From Syntrophothermus sp. DTU052 (GTDB lineage Bacteria; Bacillota; Syntrophomonadia; Syntrophomonadales; DTU052), in assembly GCA_001512495.1 (NCBI GenBank), contig LFRU01000030.1, positions 2,021-41,788 on the forward strand: a DNA stretch of 39,768 nt, read 5' to 3'. Each line of letters starts with the position of its first letter. Position 1 is the first letter of the stretch. Position numbers and translations under genes: made by a program. Of this stretch, positions 8,845-16,890 are shown piece after piece. The notes under the pieces were generated by a model. That model was not told the origin of the DNA. It did no database searches and was given only the letters and a program-made list of their open reading frames with translations.

Positions 8845-8894
8845 CCGCTTAAACCTCGGTAATTGCTGCTGCTTTAATTATTCATCAATTCGTA

Positions 8895-8930
8895 TTAAAA
8901 TAAAAGCCCTGTTGAAAGATCAACAGGGCT
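8895..8930 (-). terminator. Intrinsic terminator after cheW
   Basis: Perfect 11-bp stem (AGCCCTGTTGA and its complement, 4-base loop). On the minus strand it is followed by TTTTATTTTAAT. It separates cheW from acpS. Confidence 0.9.
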
Positions 8931-8943
8931 GATTCATGGTTGA

Positions 8944-9408
8944 TCACATGTTGCTGAGCGCTTTTTTTTCTCCTTCGGAGAGCACCTTGGTCACATCGAG
9001 CATGATGAGCAAACGGTCCTCGAGCTTTCCTACCCCGGTGAGGTATTCCGCAGTCAGTCCCCCAATAACCGCCGGGGGTGGTTCCACACTGCTCAGGGGC
9101 AGTCTCAGGACCTCCGCTACCTGATCCACGATGATCCCGACCGTCTTACCTTCGATATCCACGACAATAATACGAGTCTCATCGGTGTATTCATCCGTCG
9201 GCATGTTAAAGCGTTTCTTGAGGTCAATTATAGGAATAATATCCCCGCGCAGGTTAATGATCCCCTCAACGAATGCCGGAACCTGTGGAAGTCTGGTCGG
9301 GGTAGTCAAGCGAATTATTTCCTGAACCTGAGTAATAGGAACCCCATACTCGCACGTCATATCTCCTGCATTTAGAGTAAATACCACCAGTTGAATCTCA
9401 TCAGCCAT
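8944..9408 (-). CDS. cheW: Chemotaxis coupling protein CheW
   Basis: A single CheW domain (154 aa) that links chemoreceptors to the CheA kinase. Typical segments are QLVVFTLNAGDMTCEYGVPI, VQEIIRLTTPTRLPQVPAFV, EGIINLRGDIIPIIDLKKRF and DETRIIVVDIEGKTVGIIVD. The start is the ATG at 9408 (ADEIQLVVF). The frame stays open 66 codons further upstream, but that extension has non-CheW composition. No receptor, CheA or flagellar gene is in the window, so this is a stand-alone copy with its own terminator. Confidence 0.95.
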   Translation of the reverse strand: MADEIQLVVFTLNAGDMTCEYGVPITQVQEIIRLTTPTRLPQVPAFVEGIINLRGDIIPIIDLKKRFNMPTDEYTDETRIIVVDIEGKTVGIIVDQVAEVLRLPLSSVEPPPAVIGGLTAEYLTGVGKLEDRLLIMLDVTKVLSEGEKKALSNM

Positions 9409-9813
9409 CCTCTCACCCCGCTGTATTATTTTTGTTCCAACTGCACCAACCACCCAGGGATGTAGGCCTGTATGGGAGCCATGGATACAATTTCTCCGGC
9501 GCCCCATGGCCCCGGGGAACATCTTGCACAGTCTAATGGTTTTTGCATTGGAATTTTCAACCTTTACCTTTACATTCGCTTCCACACCCTGCATATCCTG
9601 CTGCATCTTGTCATGTAAAAGGTTTTAAGTGCGAAATTTAGCTTGTGAACCGCGACCGATTTAGAGAATGCGCCACTATGATTATTAAAAGGTTTTGATG
9701 GCCATACTGGCGAACCATTATTATATATCTCTCTGGGTGAACCGTTGCCTGCGAACGAGTAGGATATGGCGTCTGTTAGTTGAAAAAATGACAACCGGGG
9801 GTGACTTTTCGCT
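9409..9813. other. Intergenic region between divergent cheW and the 300-aa gene
   Basis: About 405 bases without a convincing gene. It should hold both divergent promoters, but I cannot assign -35/-10 boxes with confidence. It contains two near-palindromic direct repeats, TAAAAGGTTTTRA at 9616-9628 and 9686-9698, exactly 70 bases apart. Confidence 0.5.
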
Positions 9814-10716
9814 GTGGGTTTTCTGGAAAAACTGTTCGGCAAAAAGCAGGACAAGGAAACGGCTATTATTCTTATTAAAGAATACGTTGATGCGCACGTT
9901 GAGTCCCTGATGGCAAACTGGATGGCTATGCAGGAGGAATTAAGCGACTTTACCGATCTGGAGCGCAAGGAGATCCTCAAGGATGAAATGAATAAAATTA
10001 CCCGGGCTACAGCCGATGCACTAAAAAGGCAGAAAATAAAGGCTCCGGCTCATCTCTTCCAGGTCGTACGCGAGGAGATCAATGACAAAATCATGGAGTT
10101 TGCCCGCCCCCACATAAGTCAGTTTGTATACAGTTACCGAAGGCCGTACCTCGCATGGCCTCATCCCGTCGACATCCCGCTAAAGGATCTGGAAAAGTTG
10201 AGAGCTACCTTGAAAGAAAACGGGATCCCCCTGGAAATGTTGAACTACGATCTTACTGATCAACGGATTCGCTCTCTGCTGATCCAATACGAAATCAGGC
10301 GCAAACCCGAGTTCCAGAATGCCGAAACCTGGAACCGCAATTTCAGTTACTCCCATGACGATCTGATCCTGCTGTCCGAAGTCCTGAAGGCCAAAAACGT
10401 CAGGATCCAGGGAGTGGAGCATGTAAGGGGAGATCTCTGGATCCTGGTAAAGCAGGAATTGCTCCGTCAGCAGGATAGTCAATTCCGAAAAACGTTCCTT
10501 AAAGCCAACCCCGACCTTCCGGAAAAGCCATCCCGCAGAGAATGGGCGGCTGCTTATGCCCGGACTCTTAAGAATGACTTCGATTATCTTGGTTATGTGG
10601 AGAGAATGGCCCGCCTGTCAGGCACAATATTCGAAAAGGGAGAACTGGAAAAACTGGTACGAGATGAATTATCTCAAAAAATCCCCTATTCCCCGGGCAG
10701 GTCACCCGGGATATAG
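9814..10716 (+). CDS. Hypothetical protein (300 aa), no family recognised
   Basis: The GTG start is preceded by a GGGGGTGA site about ten bases upstream. The N-terminus GFLEKLFGKKQDKE is amphipathic and basic, followed by a largely helical, charge-rich chain with no signal peptide or membrane span. Phrases such as LERKEILKDEMNKITRATAD and ELEKLVRDELSQKIP suggest coiled or bundled helices, with a less charged centre (SYRRPYLAWPHPVDIPLKDL). It is alone on the plus strand between two minus-strand genes, divergent from cheW. The reading frame is well used and long, so I take it as a real gene. Function is unknown. Confidence 0.75.
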   Translation: MGFLEKLFGKKQDKETAIILIKEYVDAHVESLMANWMAMQEELSDFTDLERKEILKDEMNKITRATADALKRQKIKAPAHLFQVVREEINDKIMEFARPHISQFVYSYRRPYLAWPHPVDIPLKDLEKLRATLKENGIPLEMLNYDLTDQRIRSLLIQYEIRRKPEFQNAETWNRNFSYSHDDLILLSEVLKAKNVRIQGVEHVRGDLWILVKQELLRQQDSQFRKTFLKANPDLPEKPSRREWAAAYARTLKNDFDYLGYVERMARLSGTIFEKGELEKLVRDELSQKIPYSPGRSPGI

Positions 10717-10815
10717 GAGCGCCCCGGCGGTCGGATTCGTTTTCACTCCCAGGCCAAAGGCATACCGGAGGCGACAGCCGTTCAATGATTAAGGCGCGTT
10801 TGGGGGCCAGGGTCT

Positions 10816-10860
10816 AAAAAAAAGGCCACCTCTGCCAGGTGTGGGCTGGCAGGTTGGCCT
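10816..10860 (-). terminator. Intrinsic terminator of the McrB-N-like gene
   Basis: A large hairpin (AGGCCAACCTGCCAG pairing with CTGGCAGAGGTGGCCT, with a small internal offset), followed on the minus strand by eight T. Confidence 0.85.
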
Positions 10861-10909
10861 CACATTAAGGGTTAAGGTTTTGGGACTTTCATGATTGAGA
10901 ATTGTGATA

Positions 10910-12196
10910 TTAACCGATCTGCCGTTCAAACCAGGTGCCAGGTTTGGTTTGGCCAAACTCCGAGGAAAAATCGAGAATGGTCTCGCTGAATGCCTTAATT
11001 AAAGGCTCCCGGCCCATACTCCGCAGATCTTCGCTGATTTCTACCATAATGAAATGGTAGGCTCTATTTTCTCCATTAAAGCTGCGGCAGCTTTCCCAGT
11101 AGCGTTGGAAAAGGTTGGTTTGTCTATCAATGAACTGCACCCGGATTCGCACCGGCGAGCCCCCATGTACGGAGAGCTTTCGTGTCTTTTCCCTCAGTCG
11201 GTTGGCGAACCAATTGATCATGCTGTAGGAAGCCGGTTCTGTATATGACACCCTTATCTCCGAACCATGGGTATCACCGTTTCTTATGGCATGAAAAGCG
11301 ATGTGCAGGAATGGTAAAATGACCTTTTCATCAGAACCGAGAACCTCCATGTATCGGAGGATCCGGCGTAATGTATCCCGATACTCAAAAACCGCCTCCA
11401 TATTCCTGGGATTGGCATGACGGTTGAGGTCATACTTGAAGGAAGGAGCAGTGTTGATTATCCCGGAGCAACCGGAACGTTTACAGATGCCCTCCACAAT
11501 TTCCCCCGTGTATTTATCGGAGTCCGCATAGACGGCCTCGCAGTGACAGGGGACATTTCCCTGCCCCGGACGGTATTTAATGAATACCCGTTTTTCCGAA
11601 TCACCCTTGTCTTTGTATGCTGATCTCCCGAATTTCTTGAAGCGAATATAGCGCTCATAAATGCTGATCATTTCGTATAAATCATTCTGTAGCGTCATTT
11701 CATCAGGCAGGTTATTGGCTCCATATATGCGGCAGAATACACAGGCCTCCTCGATGCGCTGAGCAGTTTCACTCTTGGAACGCAGATCCATGTACTCTGA
11801 GTAAACATTACTGTTACGGGGACGGATCTTGTTACGGATGCTCCTGGCATCCTTAAATATCCTATCTACATCCGTCCGTTCCCAGGGCACCACCAGGGCC
11901 AGGTAACAGTACTGCATGTCAGCCGAAAAGATATACATGATAGAGAGGGCGTTCCCGGTCTTTTCCTTAAGCGAACGGTGTTTAATCAGGATGTAGGGGT
12001 TGTCTATCCAGTTTCCCCACCCGGCCCAGCCGCGCACTGAATAGTTGAGCCCTCCGGAAAAGAAGGTTTCCCGAAGCACCTGGGGAAAGCCGCTTTTAAT
12101 CTTCTTGGCCAGAGGATTCTTTGCATAATTCATCGCTTTATCATTTTCATAGCAGCTCATGACCTCCGACATAAATTCTCTGATAGTTTCCCTCAT
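10910..12196 (-). CDS. Orphan protein with McrB N-terminal-like (DUF3578) domain
   Basis: A 428-aa protein starting at the ATG at 12196, nine bases after GAGGAGG. An upstream ATG at 12220 would include the ribosome site and is rejected. Residues about 20-125 resemble the MrcB_N/DUF3578 domain found at the front of McrB-type restriction GTPases: YSVRGWAGWGNWIDNPYILI, then NALSIMYIFSADMQYCYLAL. No Walker motifs or AAA+ domain follow. The C-terminal ~280 residues are unrecognised. They contain two cysteine/histidine clusters (VPCHCEAVY and ICKRSGCSG) that could bind metal, and a region ending VQFIDRQTNLFQRYWESCRS. No restriction or methylase gene is adjacent. The gene ends in a strong terminator and looks monocistronic. 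Confidence 0.7.
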   Translation of the reverse strand: MRETIREFMSEVMSCYENDKAMNYAKNPLAKKIKSGFPQVLRETFFSGGLNYSVRGWAGWGNWIDNPYILIKHRSLKEKTGNALSIMYIFSADMQYCYLALVVPWERTDVDRIFKDARSIRNKIRPRNSNVYSEYMDLRSKSETAQRIEEACVFCRIYGANNLPDEMTLQNDLYEMISIYERYIRFKKFGRSAYKDKGDSEKRVFIKYRPGQGNVPCHCEAVYADSDKYTGEIVEGICKRSGCSGIINTAPSFKYDLNRHANPRNMEAVFEYRDTLRRILRYMEVLGSDEKVILPFLHIAFHAIRNGDTHGSEIRVSYTEPASYSMINWFANRLREKTRKLSVHGGSPVRIRVQFIDRQTNLFQRYWESCRSFNGENRAYHFIMVEISEDLRSMGREPLIKAFSETILDFSSEFGQTKPGTWFERQIG

Positions 12197-12737
12197 TATA
12201 AAAGCCCTCCTCTCTATCATCTAGCCGAAGCGATTCCACCGGGTTGGTAAGTGCTTTTGTTCCCTTTTTACTGGCGTATCCTTCGCTGCGTACATATATG
12301 TTGAGTTGCAAAATTTGTGCCAATTTCACCGGCTAGCCTGTGCATCCTTTTTAGAAAGGCCGCTGTTTGGCTGTTGGGGGGATAAAATGACTTGAATCAG
12401 GGGCACCTCACCGGAGAATGTCGAAGGCATTACACTGTCATAAAAGTGTAACTGTCTTATGAACGGATGTAACTGGTGATTACATAATGGTGACGCCGGG
12501 CCTGCTTCCGTTGGGACTGGAATCAGTGCGCTTGTGAAAGGTGAATTGGGCTTTATATCCCATAAAATCAGCGTTATCGGGATGCAGATAACCGGCAGCT
12601 CCGCCTGCCTGCAGGAAAACCGATTGTCTCGTCTCTGTAACCCCCCTGGCAACCGGGTGCACATTGGTTACAAAACCCTCTTTGGGGCGCTGCATTTCCT
12701 TTCCAGAAGAAGGAGCAGGCTTTGCCTGCTCCCTGCT
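12197..12737. other. Intergenic region upstream of the McrB-N-like gene
   Basis: About 540 bases without a supported gene. Short ORFs on both strands lack ribosome sites and family features. It carries a 7-bp inverted repeat TTACACT/AGTGTAA at 12430-12451 (8-base spacer) and, near 12712-12732, the hairpin that ends the DUF2680 gene. Confidence 0.5.
12708..12732 (-). terminator. Probable terminator after the DUF2680 gene
   Basis: Perfect 9-bp stem GGAGCAGGC/GCCTGCTCC with a 3-base loop. On the minus strand it is followed by a T-rich but interrupted tract (TTCTTCTGG), so efficiency is uncertain. Confidence 0.6.
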
Positions 12738-13142
12738 TCAGCTTTGTGTTTGGGGCCGTTGCCACCTTCCGGCACCGTTTCCCGAGCACCATTCTTTTTG
12801 GAGCCCTTTTCCTTTACCCCTTCCCTGAAACATGCCCGGGGTGAGATTTCCTGATTTTACTGCCTCCAACCTGGCGTTTATTCTTTGTTCCATAACCTGA
12901 TACTGCTCCTGGGTTATTACCCCATTCTTGAGATTGTCCTTAAGAACTTCCTTCTTCAATTCAAGCATCTGTGTCATAAGAGAGGTCATCTGTGCCTTTT
13001 GTTTTTCGCTTATCACAAGCTGCGGAATGTTGGCCCGGTTGGGGACCTGGTTGGAAGTATCTCCTGCATAAGCGAGAGACGCTATTCCGATAACCATAAT
13101 CAGGACCAGAACAAAAACCATTGTCCTTTTCAATCTCTTCAC
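12738..13142 (-). CDS. Secreted DUF2680 (YckD-like) protein
   Basis: A 134-aa protein with a clear Sec signal peptide: MKRLKRT, a hydrophobic core (MVFVLVLIMVIGIASL), and a probable cut after AYA. The mature part has the DUF2680 helical hairpin (MTSLMTQMLELKKEVLKDNL then NGVITQEQYQVMEQRINARL), known mainly from small exported proteins of Firmicutes. The tail is Gly/Lys/Arg-rich. Role unknown. It has its own leader region and probable terminator, so it is likely monocistronic. Confidence 0.8.
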   Translation of the reverse strand: MKRLKRTMVFVLVLIMVIGIASLAYAGDTSNQVPNRANIPQLVISEKQKAQMTSLMTQMLELKKEVLKDNLKNGVITQEQYQVMEQRINARLEAVKSGNLTPGMFQGRGKGKGLQKEWCSGNGAGRWQRPQTQS

Positions 13143-13244
13143 CCCCTTTCACTAAGCTATTAATAATTTAACCTCTTATATATAAATAAAGCGTGGTAAA
13201 GATATGAACTTTTGATGAATTTTCTTGCAAGCATGAGTAAGGAT

Positions 13245-13279
13245 AAAAGAAAAAGCCCCCGGCAGTTCTCGCCCGGAGC
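13245..13279 (-). terminator. Intrinsic terminator of the fadN-fadA-fadE-abfD operon
   Basis: On the minus strand GCTCCGGGC pairs with GCCGGGGGC (one mismatch), followed by TTTTTCTTTT, about 75 bases after the abfD-type stop codon. Confidence 0.8.
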
Positions 13280-13353
13280 AACAGCAATTGTTGTTAAACG
13301 TGGGATTTCTTCCCGGTTATAAGAGGGTGATCTCTATTGGTCTGAAACTCGAA

Positions 13354-14850
13354 TTATACACCCATTATTTTGATCTTCTTATCGGCGACTATGGACATCC
13401 CCGCCATCTTGTATACGGTATCTCTCCTCTTCTTAATATCGTACTGGCTGGTGATGGCTATTTGTTCCATGATCGGGGAGCCTCCACCGTGGTAGTTGCC
13501 GTAATTCCCTGATCCTGCAGAATGGGAGGTGGTGGCGTCAACAAATAACAGCCAGAATCTCCACTGGTCCTCTACGGGAATATCGGGGTTACGCTTGATG
13601 TATTTTTCCATATAGGGGCGCAGCTCGGGATTGAACAGGTCCTTTTCCGTCGGGAAAGTGGCCGGGATCCCACCGGCGATGTTGCAGAGGATCTCCTGTT
13701 CATGGAAAACAGCCTCTCCGGTGAGGCAGCGCCCAACATTGGCATAAATGGAGTTGGGGATGTAGCTGCCCGGGCCATAGGGGACCGGCCCATACCCGGG
13801 CATATAAACCTCGGGTTTTGCCAACGCGGAAGCGGTAAATCCGGCTGCGTATCCTAACTCGGCGGTCATGATGAGCTCCGACATCATCTCCCTTACGTGG
13901 GCCGTCTTTTCAATGCCGTTTATCTGAGCAGCTCCGGCAGCCAGACCGATTATGAAATCCAGGCAGGCCGGCTTGCAGCCGGAATAGCTGTGACGGTGAA
14001 ACAGAGCGAATAAAAGGGCCGCTATTCCGCCGTGATCAACCTCCCCACACAGAAACACCCGTTCCCAGGGAATAAAGGTGTTGTCAAATATTATATAGGA
14101 ATCAGTGTAACCCGTCTTTTTGGGACTCTTAAGCAACTCCCGTCTGATGGGGTTGTGGAAGGATACAACCTGCTTAATCTCCGGATGATCAGAAGGGATG
14201 GCAAAGCATACCGCATAATCCGATTCGTCTTTCGTCAGAGCCCGGTTTGGTACTACCAGGATTTCATCCGATATCGAGGCTTCCGAAATATGGACCTTAC
14301 AACCCCTGACTACAATACCGTCGCTTTTCTTTTCCACCACCCGTAGGTAGTGATCGGGGTCCGTCTGTTGAGCCGGTCTTTTCAGCCTCTCTCCCTTGAC
14401 ATCCGTTTGAGCACAGCTGGCCACCAGGTCGTTCTCCTGGAAATACTCCAGCCACTTGAGGAAGTTTTTATGGTAATCAGTTGCGCGGTTGGGGTTTTTC
14501 TCGGCTTCAAAAGAAACGGCATTGATAGCGTTGGCGGCATCAACGCCCATGCATCTCTGGATGCAGGTGCCGACCTGATTGCACAAGGCCCGCGTCATGT
14601 CCTGTTTTTTATGCAGGTCCTCGGGCGATTGATGGATATGGTTGAAGCGATTGATCGTATTACCCGTCAGGTGTGAAGTCGCAGTGCAAAGGTCTTTAAG
14701 ATCAGGATCGAAGGCGGCGTCGAAAGTGAGCCCCATGACATTGATGGCTCCTTCCTGCATGGGGTCGAGCCGGTCGATCTTGTTGCCATTAAAGTATAAG
14801 TTGGGGTATTTTTTCCGAAGATCCGCAATATACTGCTCCTTGGTTCTCAC
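13354..14850 (-). CDS. abfD: 4-hydroxybutyryl-CoA dehydratase / vinylacetyl-CoA isomerase type enzyme
   Basis: A 498-aa flavin plus [4Fe-4S] enzyme of the 4-hydroxyphenylacetate-3-hydroxylase superfamily. In the Clostridium aminobutyricum enzyme the cluster is bound by three Cys and one His. The same pattern is present here as C96 and C100 (GTCIQRC) and H285 and C292 (FHRHSYSGC), which separates it from the flavin monooxygenases. The expected reaction is 4-hydroxybutyryl-CoA to crotonyl-CoA, feeding beta-oxidation. The GTG start has GGGAG nine bases upstream. It is the last gene after fadN-fadA-fadE, 100 bases downstream of fadE with a hairpin between. The exact substrate is inferred; a longer 4-hydroxyacyl-CoA is possible. 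Confidence 0.88.
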   Translation of the reverse strand: MRTKEQYIADLRKKYPNLYFNGNKIDRLDPMQEGAINVMGLTFDAAFDPDLKDLCTATSHLTGNTINRFNHIHQSPEDLHKKQDMTRALCNQVGTCIQRCMGVDAANAINAVSFEAEKNPNRATDYHKNFLKWLEYFQENDLVASCAQTDVKGERLKRPAQQTDPDHYLRVVEKKSDGIVVRGCKVHISEASISDEILVVPNRALTKDESDYAVCFAIPSDHPEIKQVVSFHNPIRRELLKSPKKTGYTDSYIIFDNTFIPWERVFLCGEVDHGGIAALLFALFHRHSYSGCKPACLDFIIGLAAGAAQINGIEKTAHVREMMSELIMTAELGYAAGFTASALAKPEVYMPGYGPVPYGPGSYIPNSIYANVGRCLTGEAVFHEQEILCNIAGGIPATFPTEKDLFNPELRPYMEKYIKRNPDIPVEDQWRFWLLFVDATTSHSAGSGNYGNYHGGGSPIMEQIAITSQYDIKKRRDTVYKMAGMSIVADKKIKIMGV

Positions 14851-14882
14851 AAAATTTCTCTCCCTTCCATGCTTAAGATGAA

Positions 14883-14909
14883 GATAGCCTCCGCAGAGCG
14901 AAGGCTATC
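14883..14909 (-). other. Intercistronic hairpin between fadE and abfD-type gene
   Basis: 8-bp stem GATAGCCT/AGGCTATC with an 11-base loop. On the minus strand only a weak T-containing tract (TTCATCTT) follows, so it may be a leaky terminator or a processing/stability element that lowers abfD-type expression relative to fadE. Confidence 0.5.
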
Positions 14910-14950
14910 GTTTCAGTTAGATGAAGGTAGTCAGTAAACACATGCCCAAA

Positions 14951-16783
14951 TTAGTAGTCAAAGATTTCGTCCGGGGCCTCAACCACCGACATATCACCAA
15001 TTTTAATGATTTCAGCAATATGCCACACATTCGGTACTGTATTGTTCAGGTAGTAACGGGCTGAGAATACTTTGCCCAGATAGAAGTTGTATTCGTAGTG
15101 GTCTTTGCCTAGTTCCGCCATCCGCCGCAGGGCGATCTTGGCTTGGTCCAGAAGTAGATATCCGCAGTAGAGTTGGGAGGTTGCCGTTAGTATGCGACGG
15201 GCATAAGTCGGCATCAGTCCTACCTTGCCCTGGGTCATATACTGCAGGATTGCTCCCTGGATCTCATAGTAGGCCTGCAGAGCTTTCTCCAGATGCTCTA
15301 TTTCCCGTTCAAATCCTTCTATCTTGCCCTTGTTCTCGGCAATGAAGTCGGCAATTTCCTTTAACAGGTTGGCAAAGTCCTGCCCCTTGTTCTGCCGCCA
15401 CTTACGGCCAATCAGGTCCAGGGACTGGATGAAGTTGGTTCCTTCCCAGATGGACCAGATCTTACAGTCCCGGGTGGCGCTGGCTGCGGGGTAATCCTCG
15501 CAGTAACCATATCCGCCATAGGATTGCAGGGATTCGGCAGTCAGTATCCAGGCCTCGTCACTGGGATATGCTTTGCAGAGCGGGGTTATCATGTCCAGTT
15601 GCCGCTGGGCCCAGTCACGGCGAGCCGGATCCGGATCATATAGCCGGACATCTTCATAGTAGTAAGCTTTGGCCAGCATCGCCCGGCAGGCCTCGGTGGT
15701 AGCCTTGTTCAACAGGTACATCCTCTTAACGTCTTCATGTTTGTTGATGGTGACCCGGCCACCTTTGGGGTCAGTCATAAGACGCCCCTGGACCCGCTCG
15801 CGTCCGTAAGCCACAGCGTTCCAATAAGCGTTGGCAGCAACAGCGGTTGACAGGCGTCCGGTATCAACCCGGGCCTCGTTCATCATATGGAACATCTGAG
15901 CCATTCCCTGGCCTCTGCCATTTTCGTCCGGAGGATCTCCCAGCAGCCATCCCCGGCAGTTATTGTTCTCCCCAACTACCAGTGCTGCTGTTGCCGAGCC
16001 TTTTAATCCCAATTTGTGCTCCACCCCTGCACATTGAACATCATTGTCTTCCAGGGTTCCGTCCTCATTAACCCAGTACTTGGGCATGATAAACAGGGAA
16101 AGTCCCCTGGTTCCCGGTGCTGCGCCCTCTATCCGGGCCAGGTACAGGTGGATGATGTTTTCTACGTCGTCACGGTCACCGGCGGTAATAAATATCTTTT
16201 GCCCTTTCAGCTTGTAAATGCCGGGTTCATCGGTAGGATAAGCCTTGGACAGGAGATCACCAACATCCGACCCGGCAGTGGGCTCAGTCAAACACATGGT
16301 TCCTGACCAAGTGCCATCAAACATCTTGGGCAGGAATCTCTTCTTTTGCTCTTCGTTTCCAAATAGCTGGATAACTGCCGCCGCTCCGCTTCCTGCCCCC
16401 ACATAGGGCATGAAAGCCGGATTAGCCGCTGACTCAATCTCGAGCAGAAGGCCATTCAAAACGTGCGGCAAAGCACCTTCGGCATTCTCATCAATGTTGC
16501 TGGATCCCCAGCCATTGTCCTGCATGAAGCGGTAAACCGCATGGAACGAAGGGGGTATATAGGCCTGGCCGTTTTCATAGCGAACCCCGACTTCATCGCC
16601 CTCCTCCGCCGTGGGAGCGATAACCTCGGCCGCCACCTTATGAACCTGGTCGATAATGGTATCAAAGTCATCCTTGGAGTAGTAATCCTTGTACCGGTCA
16701 TAGGCCAGTATCTCATCAACCGGGAGCCACTCCTTGAGAATAAATTTTATATCTCTGGTGTTATAAGCGTATTTGTAGGCCAT
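14951..16783 (-). CDS. fadE: Acyl-CoA dehydrogenase, long form
   Basis: FAD-dependent alpha,beta-dehydrogenation of acyl-CoA. At 610 aa it is of the long subfamily with an extra C-terminal helical domain, like Bacillus FadE (about 594). Signatures are CLTEPTAGSDVG (FAD and substrate contacts), LKGQKIFITAGD, and the catalytic-glutamate region IWEGTNFIQSLDLIGRK near residue 450. The C-terminal ~130 residues are helical (AENKGKIEGFEREIEHLEKA). The ATG has AAGGAAGG seven bases upstream. It is third in the fadN-fadA-fadE order. Electrons would pass to ETF, which is not encoded in this window. Confidence 0.92.
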   Translation of the reverse strand: MAYKYAYNTRDIKFILKEWLPVDEILAYDRYKDYYSKDDFDTIIDQVHKVAAEVIAPTAEEGDEVGVRYENGQAYIPPSFHAVYRFMQDNGWGSSNIDENAEGALPHVLNGLLLEIESAANPAFMPYVGAGSGAAAVIQLFGNEEQKKRFLPKMFDGTWSGTMCLTEPTAGSDVGDLLSKAYPTDEPGIYKLKGQKIFITAGDRDDVENIIHLYLARIEGAAPGTRGLSLFIMPKYWVNEDGTLEDNDVQCAGVEHKLGLKGSATAALVVGENNNCRGWLLGDPPDENGRGQGMAQMFHMMNEARVDTGRLSTAVAANAYWNAVAYGRERVQGRLMTDPKGGRVTINKHEDVKRMYLLNKATTEACRAMLAKAYYYEDVRLYDPDPARRDWAQRQLDMITPLCKAYPSDEAWILTAESLQSYGGYGYCEDYPAASATRDCKIWSIWEGTNFIQSLDLIGRKWRQNKGQDFANLLKEIADFIAENKGKIEGFEREIEHLEKALQAYYEIQGAILQYMTQGKVGLMPTYARRILTATSQLYCGYLLLDQAKIALRRMAELGKDHYEYNFYLGKVFSARYYLNNTVPNVWHIAEIIKIGDMSVVEAPDEIFDY

Positions 16784-16822
16784 ATCTTAACCTTCCTTCT
16801 CTGTGAGATGATTTGGATATGG

Positions 16823-16851
16823 GGTGAGGAGATCCTCCGGATCCCCTCACC
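16823..16851 (-). other. Strong intercistronic hairpin between fadA and fadE
   Basis: A 13-bp stem with one mismatch (GGTGAGGAGATCC against its complement) and a 3-base loop. There is no T-run on either strand, so it is not an intrinsic terminator. A role in mRNA stability or processing is inferred. Confidence 0.55.
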
Positions 16852-16890
16852 AGCAAGGTCAACATAAGAGATAGAGTATCGGCCAAATGG

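Noticed and set aside
9409-9606. 66-residue N-terminal extension of CheW
   Set aside because: Open frame only; not CheW-like, and the ADEIQLVVF start at 9408 fits the family length.
12326-12854. Overlapping ORFs of about 70-112 codons on both strands
   Set aside because: No ribosome sites, composition unlike proteins, partly antisense to the DUF2680 gene.
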